This document shows positions 23,149 to 34,583 of a stretch of 64,000 bases of DNA, piece after piece. The notes under the pieces are model-generated. The model saw nothing but the letters and a program-made list of their open reading frames with translations, made no database searches and was not told where the DNA came from. The stretch is from positions 61,831,554-61,895,553 of the forward strand of contig OX485803.1 in the NCBI GenBank assembly GCA_950295325.1. Reading direction: 5' to 3'. The first letter of the stretch is position 1. Each line of letters begins with the position of its first letter. Source of the stretch: Polytrichum commune (taxonomy: Eukaryota > Streptophyta > Polytrichopsida > Polytrichales > Polytrichaceae). Position numbers and translations under genes: made by a program.

Positions 23149-23701
23149 GGGCCACTTTATATTAGGGCCCATTTCTAGGGCCCATTTCCAAGCCCTAGGC
23201 ATCAACCAATAAGAGTGCTTAGATTGCCCAAATGGGCCCTAGTATGGGCTCAAGGGCTTTATATCGAGAGTCGGCCCACTTCTCCTAAAGCTTGCGTGGT
23301 GGGTGACATGGCGGCGTTTTGGAGGGAAAAAAGTGGGCCGAAGGCAAAAAAATGGGTCGAGGGTTTATGGAGACCCACTTCGCATCTACGGCCCACTTCA
23401 CCCAACTTCCGTCATATAGTCATTTATGACTTTATGACTTTATGACTTTAGTTCAAGCAAAGGCATAATTCATTTAAGACAAAGTGGGCCCTGGATTGGG
23501 CCTTGCAATATAAAGTCCCTAGACCCATTTGGAAGGCCCACTTTAAAGTAGAATTTCCAATTTGGGCCCTACAAGTGGGCCTATGGACTTTATATTGCAA
23601 GGCCCACTCAACGGCCCACTTTGTAAAGTAGGGCTAAAGTTAAGGCCCACTTCAAGTCCAAGTGGGCTCAACTCCAAATGGGCCCTAATATAAAGTGCCC
23701 C
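23149..23701. mobile_element. MITE with long GGGCC-rich terminal inverted repeats
   Basis: GGGCCACTTTATATTAGGGC at 23149 and GCCCTAATATAAAGTGCCCC ending at 23701 are near-perfect inverted repeats, about 28 bp overall, flanked by TTA on the left and TAA on the right. The interior is built from many short GTGGGCC/GGCCCAC and CTTTATAT sub-repeats in both orientations, so much of the 553 bp could fold. Its ends resemble those of the GGGCCACTTC family. Confidence 0.82.
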
Positions 23702-24535
23702 TAAGGTCCAAGTGCGGCATCTTTGACAACCATTGATTGCATGTTGCTTTGAGCGGCTCGGCGTGGCCATTCTCCGGCATTGGCAAAAACTATTGTGTTG
23801 GTTTCTTTGGTTTTTTGTAGTTTAGTGGGATTTTAGTTTATTGTTGGTTGTGTGTGTTGGGCAAGTGAATTCAAATTAGTAGGTGTTGATAACTTGTCCC
23901 TTCAAGTGTTTTTCTCTCCTAAATAAATTACAAGAGGGGGAATGTTATATTAATAGAATGCGCAATAAGCCCCCTACACAACAATGATAGTATAAAGTGA
24001 TGATCCGTTCACGTCCTAAAAGCTCAAATGGATGTTTTAAAAGAAATGAGAAAATTCATAAGGGTGGATGGGATGCTAACCGAGTCATTTTGTCTCAAAC
24101 TTTTGTTTGATGGTAGACAACATATGGCATAACATTATTATTTGTAGTGCCTTCATTATGTGGACCTCGGGAATACAACCATGGGTTGAGTCATCCCACG
24201 GTATCTTAGATAACCCTATTCCTTATAAATTAACTTTGTCAGTGTACTTAATATGGAATGTTAAATGTAGGTATGATCCAAAACACCAACTATGTAAAGT
24301 TATCTAATTTAGTTCTTTAACCGTTAGACACCCATTCTTGGTACCCCAACCGTGAATGCCCCTATATTTAGTGTTTGAGTTTACATTTAATGTTACTTAC
24401 TTTCATAGGGTTATTAATCTTTAGTGTATGCATTTGTATTTAGTGTATCAAACACTAAATATCTTATTTGGTGTAGTGCTTTCCTTTTACAATTGTGATG
24501 AAAATGAATGTGCAATTGGTAGTCCTCTTACCCTC

Positions 24536-24909
24536 GGGCACCACGGGCCTTGGCTTGGTGGTTAGGGCTCATGGCCCCCAATGAGGAGGTTGTGGGTTCT
24601 ATTCCCCATGCCGGCGTGGTGCTCACCACCTTAGTCCACCCAACTATGGTGGGGGGTCCTTGGACCTTGTTGTATGGGTACCTCAAAGCCCTTTGGGGGG
24701 ATACCATGTCCGGTATCTTCAAGGCACTAGTGGCTAGCTAGGAACTAGTATAGTGTGTCACTATAGTGTCCATCCTCGAAAGGGGAGAGTAGTATTGTCC
24801 CAATGTCCCCTTGTCTGGTGGGCATCGGGTCATTGGCATTACGAACGGACACTTTATTCACGCCGGCCCCTTGCTAAAAAGGGACCAGAGTTTCTATCTA
24901 TCTATCTAT
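24536..24909 (+). mobile_element. tRNA-derived SINE, full length, with 12-bp target duplication
   Basis: The head contains A-box-like TGGCTTGGTGG and B-box-like GGTTCTATTCC in tRNA spacing, so RNA polymerase III would be the promoter system. The 374-bp body ends in a (TCTA)n tail at 24891-24909. It is bounded by the perfect direct repeat CCTCTTACCCTC at 24524-24535 and 24910-24921. This is the signature of LINE-assisted retroposition, and the intact duplication suggests recent insertion. The nested copy at 27919-28285 is nearly identical. Confidence 0.92.
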
Positions 24910-24921
24910 CCTCTTACCCTC

Positions 24922-27552
24922 CTAGTTGGATGCAACCAAAGAAAAGAAAAGAAAAGAAAAGAAATTTGAACAATACGGGTTTCAACATTCAATTTTCACT
25001 ACCAGAGGGAAAAAAAAATGCATGCAACTTTTTTAAGAAAGACTTTCATGCACTTTTATTCTCACTTTAACTACCCTATAACACCATACATGGATTTATA
25101 TGATGTAAACCATTTGTATTCAAAAGAAACCTTCTAGAATCACATTATAATTGTCTAAAAGCTAAGATGCAAACCATAAAACATCGCCATGTGCACCAAA
25201 TTAAAATTTACTTACAAGTTCTATGCATTAGTATTTTTGTTCCCTCAAACCATCGTTTTCAGTACAAAGCTTGCATAACTAAGTCATCAATGGTTGTCCT
25301 ATTCTACATATGCTAATCGCATGTAAAAACTTCAATTTTTTTGGGTTCTTTGACTCTAAAACCAACCCTAAATCCATGTGGAATTTGATTATGGAGAATT
25401 TCATGCAATTTTAGGGTTTTATGTACTCACGGAGTTTGATGACTTATATAAGAACAACAAAAGCAACTTTGCTTTATTTAGAACATTTTGCTTTCAAACT
25501 TCACAAACCTAAAGGTCTAGCTAAATACCCCAAGGGGCGGCTGACCCACGTCATTGAGGCGTTGTGAACGGGGGGATGTGTGGTCATGGGCAAACCACAT
25601 CCAAGCCATTCATTCATAGAGCCCCATCCTATGGTCTACGAAACCGTTCGGGCAACCTGAATAAAAGATCCAATGGATGAAATCTTGGCATATGAAAAAT
25701 TGGTGTTTGCAAGATGAAGGGGGTTGATTCATTACATCGTATGAGAGCATTCGTGTAGGATTTTTGAAGGTTCCCATAGGGTTCTCGAAGTTCCCAATCA
25801 ACGGCCGAGATCTTCCTAGCGCATGACCACATAGAAGACGTTCACATCATAGGGGACCAGTGTTTAGCCCAACCGATAGTGAGGTTCAATGTCAAAACTA
25901 AATCCCTCGGTTGCTTTGTTGGTTGGTCCATTGTTACAATTTGGTACTAGGCACTACTAGAGTACTATGCCGTTGTTTTCTATTTACTTGATGGCCGGTG
26001 ACATGGAACATCATTTTTTATTACTAGATATTTTGCCACACATACAAATTGAATACTATCTCGAATGTCTTTACAAACATGCAAGATTCTCTCATGAAAG
26101 CTATGTGGATTTGAAGAAGGAATCATAGTCCGCTGCAAATTAGCAGCAAATATCTTATTGAGCTTCTCCGATACGGGTTGCAATTTCATTATGTTTGCAA
26201 GAGTAAACTTTGATGGGTTGTCCATCAAGAGCATAGCTAATAATTGAACATAATGTTGAGCATCTACCAATTTCACGATAGGTGGAGGTCTTTTCAATAT
26301 AACAACTTGGAATTGGACAAACTACCACCAAAAGCAGTGAAATTTCAAGAGCTTCCCAACAACATGTAGATCAAAGCAACATCGTAAATATTGAGTTTAA
26401 AATGCTCTAAAAAAAGATTGTGTACATTGGTTTAGGGTTTATGCGGTACTACATTGTGAAAAAGGCATAGGCTAATGAGTCTCTCGATTAGGTTTTGAGT
26501 TAGAGAACCTAGTCCCCTTGGTTCCCATGTCTTAACATCAAATAAAAAACACATTCTTGCTACCCACATTCATATGTGAAAATTACATAAATTTAATATC
26601 AAATGTGCACTTACATGTGTGGATCCTTTGTATATGCATATATTACCTTGATAATACGACATTCTGGGGCTCTGAGAGTGTCATATCAACAATGTCACAA
26701 TCGTATTACATAGGTAGATTTTGACTAGAAAGTTTGGTTCAGAAAATCGTGTCATTGTATCCAGGTTGTCACATTAAAGAGGTAGGAATGAAAGGTCAAG
26801 GTATCCATAGTCGACCATGTCCGTTTAACCACTCACTAGGGTCATGCAATGCTCACGTAGATGAGATCCACATATTTTTAGGCAAACGAAGGTAAAGTAT
26901 CATTCATGATGGCTGCTTGTGATTGAGCACCCTCACAAAAGCTTTGACAATCGCTGTAACAAAGGAGTAGCATTGCGATAAGTGGTCATGGATTAACATA
27001 TAAGTTGATAATGCGTAACCCTAAAATTTACACTTTGAAATTTGTAACAATTCCCATATTCATGAATTTTTTATTAAAAAAACTTGCATTCTTCTTAGAA
27101 TTTGTGAGTCTTCGCAAGAGACATAATTTTCCCGGTATAATCACTCCTCCTAAACAAACGCATACTCTTTTTTATTTCATCGGTGATAACACATGCCTCC
27201 GCCTTGTTGTTATGTGAAAAGGGCCTGAGCTTTTAGGGAGTTAATGGACAGGAGGGAGACACCCAATCCCCATCGACAATCCTCTTCCGGAGATTGCCAC
27301 GTGGCGGTGGGTCCCGCCTCACCCTTCGGGGCGCACTGTGGACCCCCCACTTGGCACTTGCCAGCTCGGCCAAGTCCCCAGATTGGTGGGTTCCACTCTG
27401 GCACTTCTCATCATTGGCTGGCCTTTTTTTTTGGTTTATTCTTCTTCTTCTTTCCCTTTCACATGAAGCCAGGCTTTTCCCCTAACTTAACATATTAAAA
27501 TTTAATTATCAAGGTAAGGTAGGTGAGGCCCTACATCATACGGTTAACTTAC
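24922..27552. other. Non-genic stretch
   Basis: No gene can be supported. A minus-strand open frame at 25980-26297 (105 codons, hydrophobic stretch LLAMLLMDNP) has protein-like composition but no recognised family and no splice context. 27240-27480 is locally GC-rich with an AAG/TTC-rich edge. No terminal repeats were found. Confidence 0.4.
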
Positions 27553-28415
27553 GGGCCACTTCACACACGAGACTGAGAGACCATGACCATTACACTTCGG
27601 GCCCTCTCGTTGGTGGAAACGGTGGTGCCGGTCCAAGTTCGCTACTTCACACTACGCTTGAGGGACCAACGGAGTGTGTATGTGAATGGGAGATGGATGG
27701 ATGGATTCCTACATGGCATCAAATGTATCATGGTTTCATGGTCACTTGAACTATCTTCAAAAACCACCTCTTGGAGGTAGGTCTAACACAAAACCATTGG
27801 GAGACCATGGCCTCGGAACGCTCACAACTGTTGGTTTATTCTATTGTACCATGTGTGAGGACCCGCGTGAATAGAAATTCATTGAAATAGTATTTGGTTG
27901 AGGGACCCGGTCTCAAAAGGCACCACGGGCCTTGGCTTGATGGTTAGGGCTCGTGACCCTCAATGAGGAGGTTGTGGGATCTATTCCCCATGCCGGCGTG
28001 GTGCTCACCACCTTAGTCCACCCAACTATGGTGGGGGGTCCTTGGACCTTGTTGTATGGGTACCTCAAAGCCCTTTGGGGGGATACCATGTCCGGTATCT
28101 TCAAGGCACTAGTGGCTAGCTAGGAACTCGTATAGTGTGTCACTATAGTGTCCATCCTCGAAAGGGGAGAGTAGTATTTGTCCCAATGTCCCCTTGTCCA
28201 GTGGGCATTGGGTCATTGGCATTACGAACGGACACTTTATTCACGCCGGCCCCTTGCTTGAAAGGGGTTGGAGTTTCTATCTATCACAATACACTTGAGG
28301 GTATGTGACCACACTACATGATTTTGGAGGTGTGTTGGGACGGCCTTTGGATACTTTCTTTTGGGCTCTCACAAATTTCATGGTGACGGCTCTTGGGTGG
28401 TGTCTGAAGTGGCCC
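27553..28415 (+). mobile_element. GGGCCACTTC-family MITE carrying a nested SINE
   Basis: Left end GGGCCACTTCACACACGAGA and right end TCTGAAGTGGCCC are terminal inverted repeats, bounded by the direct triplet TAC at 27550-27552 and 28416-28418. Without the SINE at 27919-28285 the element would be about 496 bp, like the copies at 21416 and 33796. Confidence 0.85.
27919..28285 (+). mobile_element. SINE copy nested in a MITE
   Basis: It is almost base-for-base the same as the 24536-24909 SINE, including the A and B boxes, the AACTATGGTGGGGGGTCC region and the short (TCTA)n tail. It interrupts the MITE between TTGGTTGAGGGACCCGGTC and ACACTTGAGGGTATGTGACC, which adjoin in other copies. The target duplication is not clear. 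Confidence 0.88.
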
Positions 28416-28430
28416 TACTTCTACACCCAT

Positions 28431-28636
28431 ACACGCAATTAGGTTGCCCCACATTCAAGTTAATAAATCGACATTCCACACTATTTTGAACATTTACTAT
28501 CACAACAAGAATATTATACATAAACTATGTCTTTACCCAAGTTCCTATACGGATGAATGAGCAATGCTATAAGTTTTGTAATTTGATTATAACCCTGAGT
28601 AGTTTGCATGTGTAAAGAGGCAACCTAGTTGCACAT
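28431..28636. mobile_element. Palindromic MITE, GCAATTAGGTTGCC-ended
   Basis: CGCAATTAGGTTGCC at the left and GGCAACCTAGTTGCAC at the right are imperfect inverted repeats about 205 bp apart. A reversed relative lies at 44401-44594; they share CGACATTCCACACTATTTTG in opposite orientation. It abuts the end of the preceding MITE. Confidence 0.72.
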
Positions 28637-28769
28637 ATCAATGAGGGAGGTGTAGCCTCTCATGGCACATAATAAATCTTGAGGAAAATCAAACTCACTT
28701 GATTGACAAATTCATTGCATCGCTAATGGTATTTAATGTTGGTCACGATACAAAGTATTTTTACTCAAA

Positions 28770-28920
28770 ATGTAAGTTTCAATCAAAATAAGTTGATTAT
28801 GTCCTATGATGTCCAAACAACTTATAGAATTCCGTTGTTCTTAGAAAATAATTTTCATAACATTGAGTTATAGCATTACGTAATTTCAAATAGCAAGTGA
28901 CACTAAATACCATAAACTAT
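28770..28920 (-). repeat. Dispersed AT-rich repeat fragment
   Basis: Blocks such as AAATAGCAAGTGACACTAAATAC and the preceding TGTCCAAACAAC region recur at 43965-44165 and 56370-56600. No terminal repeats could be defined. Confidence 0.45.
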
Positions 28921-29639
28921 GTATACATTCACGAGCTCTTGGAACAACGAGGGTGCATGGTTGTTGATACAATCAACATTGTAAAATTTCAAATTGTCCG
29001 ACAAAAGCTCGAAGGTCACCTTTGCATATATATATACGATTCTAACAAATCCAAGACCATAAGAAATGCCATAAGAATAAGATGAAGGTGACAAAATGTC
29101 AATTTGTGATGAAGTTTTAAAGAACAAACATGTAATCTTCTATAGTGTGTCATGTAGGTGTGCACAAAGTGGTATGGATGTTGATCATTGATATTTTGAG
29201 CATTCCAACCAATGAGCCCTCACATCGATCCTTGAAGTAGTATTAGAGAATTACCAAATCATTTTGCACCCAAAATTAGGTATTATAATGTTCGTGTTTG
29301 AATAAGGCATGTGCACTCCACTCGTGCATATCATCAACACTTTGTCATAATGCGTTATTCCTTGTACAATATGGATACTCTTGGGTCCCATGTTGAAACT
29401 TGGTCAATTAGCTCTACGACTCTATTTTCGTATCATAAATATTTAGCGAGAAGAAAGAAGGAAATCGAGAATCCTACATCATGACGAAAGTGAAGTATTC
29501 CCTAACCACATGGCTCGAGCACCAACTTGGAGATTGCGATGTGGTGCAAAGGAGAAGTCATTTTGGACAAGGTTGCACTCTCACATGTGTGGCACACAAG
29601 TGCCTTCCATTGCTCAAGCATGTAAATGTTGTACTGACT

Positions 29640-29954
29640 AAGGTAGAGGGGCCCTTTCCCGCTCGGGTCCTTAAACCGCTCACTAGACCTATCCAAACAA
29701 GAGGTACATTATAGCTTCCAACCTCAAATTTCTATGTAATCATGGTGTACATTTTTGGGGTGAGTGGTTTTGGGTACCCCTATGAGTTCTCCTTCCAAAA
29801 TTCATAACTAATTCAATATTAATCCAAAATTAATTATTCCTATTGGTCCAATTTCCAATGTACTTTGCACATCTTCCAAGATTGATTCCCCCTTAATAAC
29901 TCCCCAATGAACATGCCAATCTGAAATTCGAGCGGGAAAGGGCCCCTCTACCTT
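29640..29954. mobile_element. MITE with 26-bp terminal repeats, AAGGTAGAGGGGCC type
   Basis: AAGGTAGAGGGGCCCTTTCC and GGAAAGGGCCCCTCTACCTT are perfect inverses and pairing continues to about 26 bp. The outermost AAGGTA matches the AAGGTA family, but the 315-bp interior is unrelated to it, suggesting different passengers mobilised by the same transposase. No clear target duplication. Confidence 0.86.
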
Positions 29955-30639
29955 ATCCCTATCCAACAACAACAACCATTCTTTCTTATTGCCACTAGCA
30001 AATATCTACACGTCAATCAATTTCATCTGCAATTGACAATTCCTTCCCATGGTTCACATGGTTAAATTACACGACCACCAATAGAAGATTGTTCTTCTCC
30101 CCATTTCTAGTGACCATGTTTTTAAATTCGTCTCACATTGGGATCCCTTATTGTAGTTATCCGTAAGGTCCCTCGAGGAGCAAGGAAACCATGGATTTGA
30201 TCCCTTCCTTCTTTGAAAAAGTTTTCTTTTAAGAGCTCGTTAGCTTGTTGTGTGTATTCGAGCTTAATTTGAAAGTTGGGTGAAACTTTTGGGACCTCCT
30301 CTTTCCACCCATAAAAACTTGGAGATAATTTTAGGATGTAAAATTGGGTTTTGTGCATGGGACCTGCTGTCCTAAATCGTGAATTGGCCTATACAAGGCT
30401 AGCTTGGCCCATTTATCCTATCAGAACAAGCTAGAAAGCTGGTTTTTAATAACTTGACACCACTCTTTGTATATGGTAATTTAAGCATTGAGAAAACTTG
30501 GATGACTTTGGGTTAATTCTCACAAACTCAAGGTTTGAGACTAAACCCATAGTTTCATCTTCTCTACTTTATAACTAACTCTATTGCCCTTTGGAAGTTT
30601 GTGTGCCAAGGCCTCCAACAATCACGGTTAACATGTCTA

Positions 30640-31130
30640 TGCAAAGCATTAACTATCCGTTTTCAATGCATAATTTACAATACCGTCGCTCTCTAGCAGC
30701 TTGGGCACCTTTCTGCCTAATGATCAATTAAAGTGTGAAAGTAAGTCAGGCAACCCATAAAATCATATTTCTAAAATTGAGCAAATTCGAAAAGTAATTC
30801 AGAATAAGTTAGACGTTCATCAAGGTTAATTCTACAATTCATGGATGGTTTTCCTAATTCATGTGGCAGCTACGATTAACCTAAACACTTTCCTTAACCA
30901 ACATTCTTTACCCTAAAGTTTGTCTTTTTTATTGTATGTTAGGGTTTGATGTTGCATGAAGACATTGTTGAAGTTATTTGATGCTACTTTATTGAATTCC
31001 AATGAACGTCACTTACATTATTATAATTTTAGACACTCTTTAAATATTTTTTAAATATTTTTTACATTCAACGAAATTAATTTCCCAAAAATTTAGGCAC
31101 CTTTTCAGATAAATTATTTTTTCTGCCCAA
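30640..31130 (+). repeat. Dispersed repeat, about 490 bp, copy 1
   Basis: It aligns along its length with 56917-57790 once the MITE at 57265-57702 is removed. Shared blocks: TCTAGCAGCTTGGG, AGGCAACCCATAAAAT, TTCATGGATGGTTTTCCTAA, CCTAAACACTT, ACCCTAAAGTTTG and GAAATTAATTTCCCA. Class unknown. Confidence 0.72.
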
Positions 31131-32312
31131 GCCAATGCCAATCACTAACCAAACAATACTGGTTGGCTGGAACCCCCTTTGCTGACGTGGATCGGAGTGA
31201 AGGTGACGTGGCAAGCTTATCGCATGGGGCATACAGTTGTCACTCGGTAAACAAACATTTTGGGCATGAAATCAAGGCCTAAAAAGCTACACACTTTTAG
31301 GGTATTTAGCGTCACTTGCTATTTGGAGTTACTTTCTTGCTCGAATGGTTTTCGGTTTAGATACCACGTTTTTATCATGTAAAGTCGTCAATATTTTATA
31401 ATGATATCTAAACCAATGTTGGATCGGTGTATAGGTGCATGCATGTATCAATAATGAATAGTAATTTTTGTATTGAAGAATCTACATGTGGGTATCTCGG
31501 GGAGATCACACATGCAGTCGAGGGTAAATTAAAGATGGGTTATTCATCTAAATTTCTTGAATATTAGCACCCAATCAATAAGTAAAATGGTATTTCTAGG
31601 TATTTTTCAAGACCATGTACATCATGAACTTATTGTATAGACTCCATTTTGTTCGTAAATTGTACCATTTATTAATTTTTTTGAAATTTTGACATTAAAT
31701 TACGTTAATCAATAACATGGATGAAGGAGCATACTTTGTATTAATGTATCAACTTCTCATCCAAAAAAACACACATTCACTGAACGTCACATGAATTCTT
31801 CATTCCTCCAAATATGACAAACCCTACTTCATTAATGAAGGTTAAGTACTATCTATAGTTTTCACACACCCTACTTCAAATATAATATAATATGGGTCAT
31901 TCCGTCCAAGATAAAGCATTCCACCATTTGAATAGTTTTTTCTCTCTCTCTTGGATTAAAAATACCATATATTTTTTCTCACGTGGTTTCATAAAATTTT
32001 GACAGCGACCTCCCCATGGTGAGTATCAAAACTATAATACTAGCATGATATTTAGTGGGTTAAATCCAAGTTGTTTTGGGTCACAACTACTTTGAGCCAT
32101 ATTGATGTTAGGGTGTTTCTACTATGTACAATATTGAGGGTTTTGAATGATGCATAAATCCAAATGGTATAAAGAATCAAAAATATCCTCAACTGTTGAT
32201 TACAAATGAACCAATTCATGTTCCCAAAATTAATGGTTCAAGCTTTAGAAAATGAACCATACCACATTTCACAATGATTCCAATTCTAAGTAAACAAACA
32301 AAGGATGCCATC

Positions 32313-32459
32313 CATAACATTATTCAGATCCATAGCAATGTTTTGTGGGACTCACCGTACTCTGTAGAATATTTATCACATTTAGTCTGAATGTGAAGAA
32401 TATTCCACAAACTATTGTCAGTCCCACAGAACATTGTTATGGATCTGAATAATGTTATG
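32313..32459. mobile_element. Fold-back MITE, 147 bp, about 40-bp arms
   Basis: CATAACATTATTCAGATCCA at the left and TGGATCTGAATAATGTTATG at the right are perfect inverses. Pairing continues imperfectly through CAATGTTTTGTGGGACT. A second copy of this element is split by a large insertion at 49020-50678. Confidence 0.88.
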
Positions 32460-33052
32460 TCGTCGAAACACACACCTTTGTACCAATGGGATCACCAAAG
32501 CATTCCAATGAGAAAGTGGTTGATAGTAAAGAAATGCTTGGGGTGGGGGGCCCATCATAAGAGCCGCGGCATGCGTACCTTGTAAGGCCTTTTACTAGAA
32601 CTTAATGATAAGAAGAAGAGTCATGGGATGACACGTGTTGGAAAGCAAAGGGAACTATATATGATTTGTGAAAGCAAAGTCCTCGCACTTGGGGCTTGGC
32701 AAATAGCAAAAGCTTGCCTTGCCAAGTAACCAACCGGGTTTGACTTGAAAAAGGTTTGGGTGTGCCATTCATTTGGAATTAGGAGTCCAAGCCTGCATGT
32801 GCACGGTTGCTCATAAATTTCTCCCATGCACTAAGTAAAACACACTTAAAAGGCTAGGAAAATCGGGGTAATGGAAATGTATTTTGAGAATGTGATATGC
32901 TTATTCCAAGGGTGATTGTCCCACATGCAAAATATCCCTTTAATATGTGTATTACTTCATAACCCCCTTCAAAATATCTCACGATCGCATTTGATTTGTA
33001 TCTCTATGGAGGAGTTGCCTTCTTCCTCCTCCCTCCTCTAGCATGGACGAGT

Positions 33053-33201
33053 GCACATACCTCATCCATCCAACATACAAAATCCCTAAAAGCTCTGAAA
33101 TAGTATGTAACCAATAAGTCCAGTTTGAGTCGTTTGAGATGAATCAACCACCGGGGGGGGGGGAAGTTACTTTTTATGTTGGATGGATGAGAGGTATGCT
33201 C
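33053..33201. mobile_element. Fold-back MITE, about 149 bp
   Basis: ACCTCATCCATCCAACATA and TATGTTGGATGGATGAGAGG are inverse arms. The interior has AGTTTGAGTCGTTTGAGATG and a run of 11 G near 33153. A partial relative (CATTCATCCAACTAAATACC and GTCGTCTTGAGATGAATAAG) lies at 55165-55310. Confidence 0.75.
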
Positions 33202-33552
33202 ATATGGGATGATATTTGTATCTTCTACATCCAATGTCCTTTCAACTTATGGTAAATTTCATTTGATTTAAAAAAGAACTCTAACCTTTCCCAAAATTTA
33301 TAGGTTTTCCACTATACATATTTCCATGGAGCAACTTCCACCTCCAGTCCCCAAATTGGGAGTAAAGTGGGTGCCTCCCAACTGTTCAATGTAAGAGGAA
33401 GGAAGGAAGGAGTTTCTTTTAGAATGATGCGTCTGGAATTGTGATGATACTAAGGGTTGGTTCACACGACATCCCAAGTCCTAAGTCACTCGAGGTCAAT
33501 CCGCGCAATTTGAATTATTGAGAGCATGAAAGTTGGGACTTACCACTTCACA

Positions 33553-33592
33553 TGGGTCCTAGGTCCCAAGTCCCAAGTCCCAAGTCCCAAGT
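33553..33592 (+). repeat. Short tandem repeat of GTCCCAA
   Basis: The heptamer GTCCCAA or a near match is repeated about five times, and further AAGTCC/TTGGGACTT pieces lie on both sides. Confidence 0.8.
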
Positions 33593-33795
33593 GACATGGA
33601 TGCATACATGGCAACCCTTTTTGAAGGTGAGGCTTGGGACTAGTGTTGAGCAAAAAAACTAGACCCAACTCTCAACACAAGTCTCACAAATATTTTTACA
33701 TAAAATAATGAAGATCCAACTTGAATGATAATGTACCGTATTTTAATGGCTTTTGAGGCTCCAAAGTTGGGACTGTGCCTCCATGTTGGAACTTA

Positions 33796-34299
33796 GGACC
33801 ACTTCACACACAAGACTGAGAGTTTGTGACCATTACACTTCAACCACTCTCATTGGTGGAAAAGGAAGAGCCGGTCCAAGTTCACTTCACACTACGCTTG
33901 AGGGACCAACGGAGCACGTGAATGCAAGATGGATGTAAAGCCTACATGGATTTCTACATGGCATCGAATGGATCATGTTTTATGGTCACTTTGGATTATT
34001 TTCAAGAACCACCTTTTGGAGGTAGGCCTAACACCAAACAGGGAGACCACGACACTCTGAACGCTCACAACTGGTGATTTATCCTATTTTATCATGTGTG
34101 AAGACCCGCATGAATAAAAATTCATTGAAATAGCATTTGGTTGAGGGCCGGTCACATATGGCTTCACACTACACTTGAGGGTCCGTTACCACACTACATG
34201 ATTTTGTTTGGAGGTGTGATGGGACGGCCTTGCGGCACTTTCTTTTGGGCTCTCACAGTTTCGTGGTCACGGCTCTTGGCTCGCGGTGTGAAGTGGCCC
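33796..34299 (+). mobile_element. GGGCCACTTC-family MITE upstream of the SdpI-like gene
   Basis: Left end GGACCACTTCACACA and right end GGTGTGAAGTGGCCC are terminal inverted repeats, with TTA on the left and TAA on the right. The 504-bp element matches the copies at 21416 and 27553. Its right end is about 285 bp upstream of the SdpI-like start codon, so it lies in or next to the promoter. Confidence 0.82.
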
Positions 34300-34583
34300 T
34301 AATAAAAGTTATCATCATCGTTCAAGGTCACTGCTCTTTGTGTTCCAGCCCGGGTTTTCGGCGAAGGGAAGTTGTATTTTTGTGGGAGCGGCCTGGTAAC
34401 AAGTATGCTAATAAGTAAGTGGGTAAAATGCGGCAGAAAGCATGATGGGTGCCAAGTGGACATGCATCCCAAGGCGTCCAACGCTACTTTGGGAGTAGTA
34501 CAAATGTGACTTCTTCCCTAAACGTCACAAGCAGTCTGCGCATTTGTACCTCGACGGTCTGATTACCGAGCTAGCATTGCAAG

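Noticed and set aside
24528-24741. Paired 63-64-codon frames on both strands, repeated at 27913-28104
   Set aside because: They lie entirely in the SINE body; their repetition reflects the element, not a protein.
25980-26297. 105-codon minus-strand frame with plausible composition
   Set aside because: It could be an eroded gene fragment, but with no recognisable motif, neighbouring exon or repeat partner it cannot be called a gene.
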